From positions 1-8,050 of the forward strand of contig JAURKN010000251.1 in assembly GCA_030831725.1 (NCBI GenBank): 8,050 nt of DNA, given 5' to 3'. Source of the stretch: Ferruginibacter sp. (GTDB taxonomy: Bacteria; Bacteroidota; Bacteroidia; Chitinophagales; Chitinophagaceae). This document shows, in pieces, positions 6,021 to 8,050 of the stretch; the first letter of the stretch is position 1; each line of letters opens with the position of its first letter. A program made the position numbers and the translations under genes. The notes beneath the pieces were generated by a model, which was given only the letters and a program-made list of their open reading frames with translations, did not search any database and had not been told where the DNA came from.

Positions 6021-6578
6021 ATGTCTGAACAATCGACCCAAACACAATATCAGCAAATCATCACCCAGTGCAGAGACACTTTTTTAAAGAAAGCACGAGA
6101 TTATGGTACGTCATGGCGTGTTTATCGTACCATTTCCATAGCCGACCAGATTTTCATAAAAGCCAGAAGAATCAGAACCATACAGGAAAAAAGACAGCAA
6201 AGGGTTGAGGATGGCATAAGAAGTGAATTCGAAGGGATTTTGAACTATGCAGTTATAGGTTTGATTCAGCTTTCGTTCGGAGAACAAGGGCCTGAAGAAC
6301 TCTCTGTAGAAATGGTTGCGGTAAAGTATGACGAGCAAATTGCTCAAGCCAAGCAGCTGATGGGCGATAAAAACCATGACTATGGTGAAGCATGGCGAGA
6401 TATGAGTCAAGAGAGTTTTGTGGATTTGATTTTGGCTAAATGGTTGCGCATCAAACAGATTCTGGCCAATGATGGGAAAACCCTTGTCAGTGAAGGCATC
6501 GCCTCCAATTTTCTGGATATCCTGAACTATGCCGCATTTGGTTTGATTCTCATCGAGGAGGGAAAGCATAATCAGTAA
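6021..6578 (+). CDS. DUF1599-type protein with two tandem copies of the domain
   Basis: A 185-residue, mainly helical soluble protein with no signal peptide. I recognise it as a DUF1599 protein; that domain is also described as a nucleotide-modification-associated domain, but no reaction is established. The sequence contains the same unit twice, at about 10-84 and 103-178. Both copies read DYGxxWR (Asp27, Trp32; Asp120, Trp125), then a basic helix ending in (R/L)RI(R/K), then GI.S.F..ILNYA..GLI. Copy 1 has more Arg and copy 2 keeps the EGI form. The conserved Asp, Trp, Arg and Asn-Tyr residues could form a phosphate or nucleotide site, but this is inference. ATG codons also exist at 5982 and 6006; 6021 is preferred because the repeat starts soon after it and because of the promoter position. 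It is divergent from folP and 80 nt upstream of the MauE/DoxX gene, with no terminator between. Confidence 0.85.
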   Translation: MSEQSTQTQYQQIITQCRDTFLKKARDYGTSWRVYRTISIADQIFIKARRIRTIQEKRQQRVEDGIRSEFEGILNYAVIGLIQLSFGEQGPEELSVEMVAVKYDEQIAQAKQLMGDKNHDYGEAWRDMSQESFVDLILAKWLRIKQILANDGKTLVSEGIASNFLDILNYAAFGLILIEEGKHNQ

Positions 6579-6658
6579 TTTCTCAAAATGATATCCAGTG
6601 ATTATTATTCGGAATGATCATTTACAAATGACGTAAATTGAAAATAAATTGAATTGAA

Positions 6659-7780
6659 ATGAATGCGATTAAAAAATATCTTCCCTGGACTTTTCGAATA
6701 CTGATTTCCGCATTGTTTTTATTGTCGGTGATTGCCAAAGCTTACCCTATATGGTCGTTTGAAAAACAGCTAGTAGACTTGGGCATAGTCGATTGGTGTA
6801 TGGCACCCTATTTTTCCAGATTGATCATAGCCCTCGAGCTTGCTGTATCTGTAGCCATTCTTCAAAAGCATTATCTTAAAACTTTTGTCATTCCAGGGAC
6901 TATACTCCTGCTTGTCGTTTTCTGCGTACACTTGGTCATACAGATGGTTCAATCGGGTGCCATGAACGGCAATTGCGGATGTTTCGGACAATTGATTCCA
7001 ATGACGCCTCTCGAGGCTTTTGTGAAAAACGTGCTGACGATTGCCATGCTGGTTTATTTGTTCAGGAATGTAAATCAGTATGATAAAGGAGGAAATAAAT
7101 GGGAGGTAATGGCACTCATCTACAGTGCCTCGGCATGGCTCATGTTTATGTTATTTCCTTTTGCTCCGTGTAAGAATGAGGACAACCAGAAATTAAAGCC
7201 AATTCCTTTTTCGACAGATACTACGGAGATTGGGGTGGATGCTGATACAACATTGTTGATCCAAACCAATCCACTAAAAAATGATACGTCTATCACCTCA
7301 AAAAAGGATAGTTCGAAGCCAATCGGTGGAAAAGATTCGTCGGCCATCAATGCTAACAAAGGACCAGCAACGACTGTTTCAAAATTTGCATCTTATACAA
7401 CGTTCAGTGGGAAAAAAGTGAATTTGGATGAAGGAGAAAAGATTGTATGTCTTTTTGTGCCTGGCTGCGATCATTGCAGGGATGCGGCTAAGGAGATGGC
7501 ATCCCTTTCAAAAGCCGGACGCTGGCCAAAGGGTTACATCCTGTTTATGAACGAAGAGTTATTCAAAATACCCGAATTCTATCAGGAAACAGGCATCAAA
7601 TATCCATATCATGTGATTGATGATATTCCGGAATTTTTCAAATTGCTCGGTAATAATGCAACAACTCCTGGAGTCAATTATTTATGGAATGGGAACATCA
7701 TCAAATCTTACGAGGGAATTGGCGCGAATCAGTTTAATGCGAAGGAATTCAATAGTATTATTTTGTCTCAGCACAAATAA
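6659..7780 (+). CDS. MauE/DoxX-like membrane protein fused to a periplasmic thioredoxin-like domain
   Basis: A 373-residue inner-membrane protein. Five hydrophobic helices are visible at about 11-29, 51-69, 77-98, 122-137 and 148-169, the first four resembling the DoxX/MauE four-helix unit. Between helices 3 and 4 lies the MauE-like motif GNCGCFG (Cys106, Cys108), followed by LIPMTPLEAFVKN. By the positive-inside rule (KK at 5-6, Gln-Lys-His at 69-71, Lys at 143 and 147) this loop and the C-terminus face the periplasm. A Ser/Thr/Lys/Asp-rich linker (about 172-240) leads to a thioredoxin-like domain (about 245-373): CLFVPGCDHC with Cys270 and Cys273 as the redox pair, and TTPGVNYLWNG with the likely cis-Pro at 337. 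MauE supports disulfide formation in methylamine dehydrogenase, but no such enzyme is here, so the partner is unknown. It probably shuttles electrons between membrane thiols and periplasmic disulfides. The ABC permease starts 8 nt after its stop. Confidence 0.88.
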   Translation: MNAIKKYLPWTFRILISALFLLSVIAKAYPIWSFEKQLVDLGIVDWCMAPYFSRLIIALELAVSVAILQKHYLKTFVIPGTILLLVVFCVHLVIQMVQSGAMNGNCGCFGQLIPMTPLEAFVKNVLTIAMLVYLFRNVNQYDKGGNKWEVMALIYSASAWLMFMLFPFAPCKNEDNQKLKPIPFSTDTTEIGVDADTTLLIQTNPLKNDTSITSKKDSSKPIGGKDSSAINANKGPATTVSKFASYTTFSGKKVNLDEGEKIVCLFVPGCDHCRDAAKEMASLSKAGRWPKGYILFMNEELFKIPEFYQETGIKYPYHVIDDIPEFFKLLGNNATTPGVNYLWNGNIIKSYEGIGANQFNAKEFNSIILSQHK

Positions 7781-7788
7781 ACCCTTTG

Positions 7789-8050
7789 ATGAAACGAAAA
7801 TTGAACATTTATAAAACAAGATTCGTTTCAACCACCACATCATTAATGGGCGTCATTTTGCTCATTTTTTTTCTTTTTCAGGTTTTGGGAGACCCTTCAA
7901 AAATGAGTGTAGGTCAAACCACAAACAAAGCAAGTATTGAAAACATCCGCAGAGAGATGCACCTTGACGAGCCTTTATGGAAAAGACTTGTATTTTACCT
8001 GAATGATTTGTCGCCACTCTCGGTGTATGAAAAAAAAGCGATTGAAAAAA
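7789..8050 (+). CDS. ABC transporter permease, DppB/OppB type, N-terminal part (3' end outside window)
   Basis: An open frame of 87 codons runs off the right edge. It begins MKRKLNIYKTRF with a basic cytoplasmic end, then one membrane helix (about 12-33), then VLGDPSKMSVGQTTNK, a helix ENIRREMHLDEPLWKRLVFYLNDLSPLS. The last part matches the start of peptide/nickel-type permeases, where an inner-membrane helix is followed by a GDP motif and a segment reading R..LgLD.Pl...Y..yl. The YLNDLSPLS wording is typical of Bacteroidota members. Such proteins form the membrane channel of dipeptide or oligopeptide importers, with a second permease and ATPases normally encoded nearby; none is in view. The ATG lies 8 nt after the preceding stop, so it is likely cotranscribed with the MauE/DoxX-thioredoxin gene. 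The substrate cannot be told from this fragment. Confidence 0.82.
   Translation, partial: MKRKLNIYKTRFVSTTTSLMGVILLIFFLFQVLGDPSKMSVGQTTNKASIENIRREMHLDEPLWKRLVFYLNDLSPLSVYEKKAIEK

Noticed and set aside
6111..6569. 152-codon minus-strand open frame opposite the DUF1599 gene
   Set aside because: The plus-strand frame carries clear repeated motifs over the same stretch, while the minus frame resembles no family I know.
7255..7380. Low-complexity Ser/Thr/Lys/Asp stretch as a possible tandem repeat or frameshift scar in the MauE/DoxX-thioredoxin gene
   Set aside because: The frame stays open and both flanking domains are intact. The stretch has no regular period and reads as an ordinary flexible interdomain linker.
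1..8050. Search for CRISPR arrays, insertion-sequence ends, tRNA/rRNA genes, toxin-antitoxin or defence genes
   Set aside because: No regularly spaced repeats, transposase motifs, tRNA-like cloverleaf or defence-protein motifs were seen. All sizeable stretches are explained by the listed genes.

Overview
The window looks like ordinary chromosomal DNA from a member of the Bacteroidota, probably of the Chitinophagia/Saprospiria/Sphingobacteria type. This rests on the protein families present: a lipoprotein FKBP beside a DHH phosphoesterase and ndk, a tandem DUF1599 protein, and a DoxX/MauE protein carrying a thioredoxin domain. It also rests on TAnnTTTG-type -7 promoter boxes, and on A-rich gene starts that mostly lack a Shine-Dalgarno sequence. 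No RNA gene, CRISPR array, insertion sequence, phage gene or integration site is visible.

Layout, left to right: (1) the 3' end of glgB (+), cut by the window edge. (2) A 223-bp convergent spacer with three hairpins, at least two of them terminator-like. (3) A minus-strand group read right to left: ndk, a clear terminator, a spheroidene-monooxygenase (CrtA)-like gene, then arginase. (4) A divergent spacer with back-to-back -7 boxes, followed by a plus-strand pair: an NrnA-type DHH phosphoesterase and a two-domain FKBP-type prolyl isomerase lipoprotein. (5) A bidirectional terminator shared with the convergent folP (dihydropteroate synthase, -). (6) Divergent from folP, a plus-strand run: a duplicated DUF1599 protein, a MauE/DoxX membrane protein fused to a periplasmic thioredoxin domain, and the start of a DppB/OppB-type ABC permease, cut by the right edge.

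Most genes are housekeeping: glycogen branching, arginine breakdown, NTP balancing, nano-RNA/pAp turnover, envelope protein folding and folate synthesis. The least understood parts are the CrtA-like protein, which has no carotenoid gene nearby; the internally duplicated DUF1599 protein; and the membrane-redox/thioredoxin fusion that follows it. I see no defence system or other clearly new multi-gene system. The findings are mainly architectural and regulatory points.
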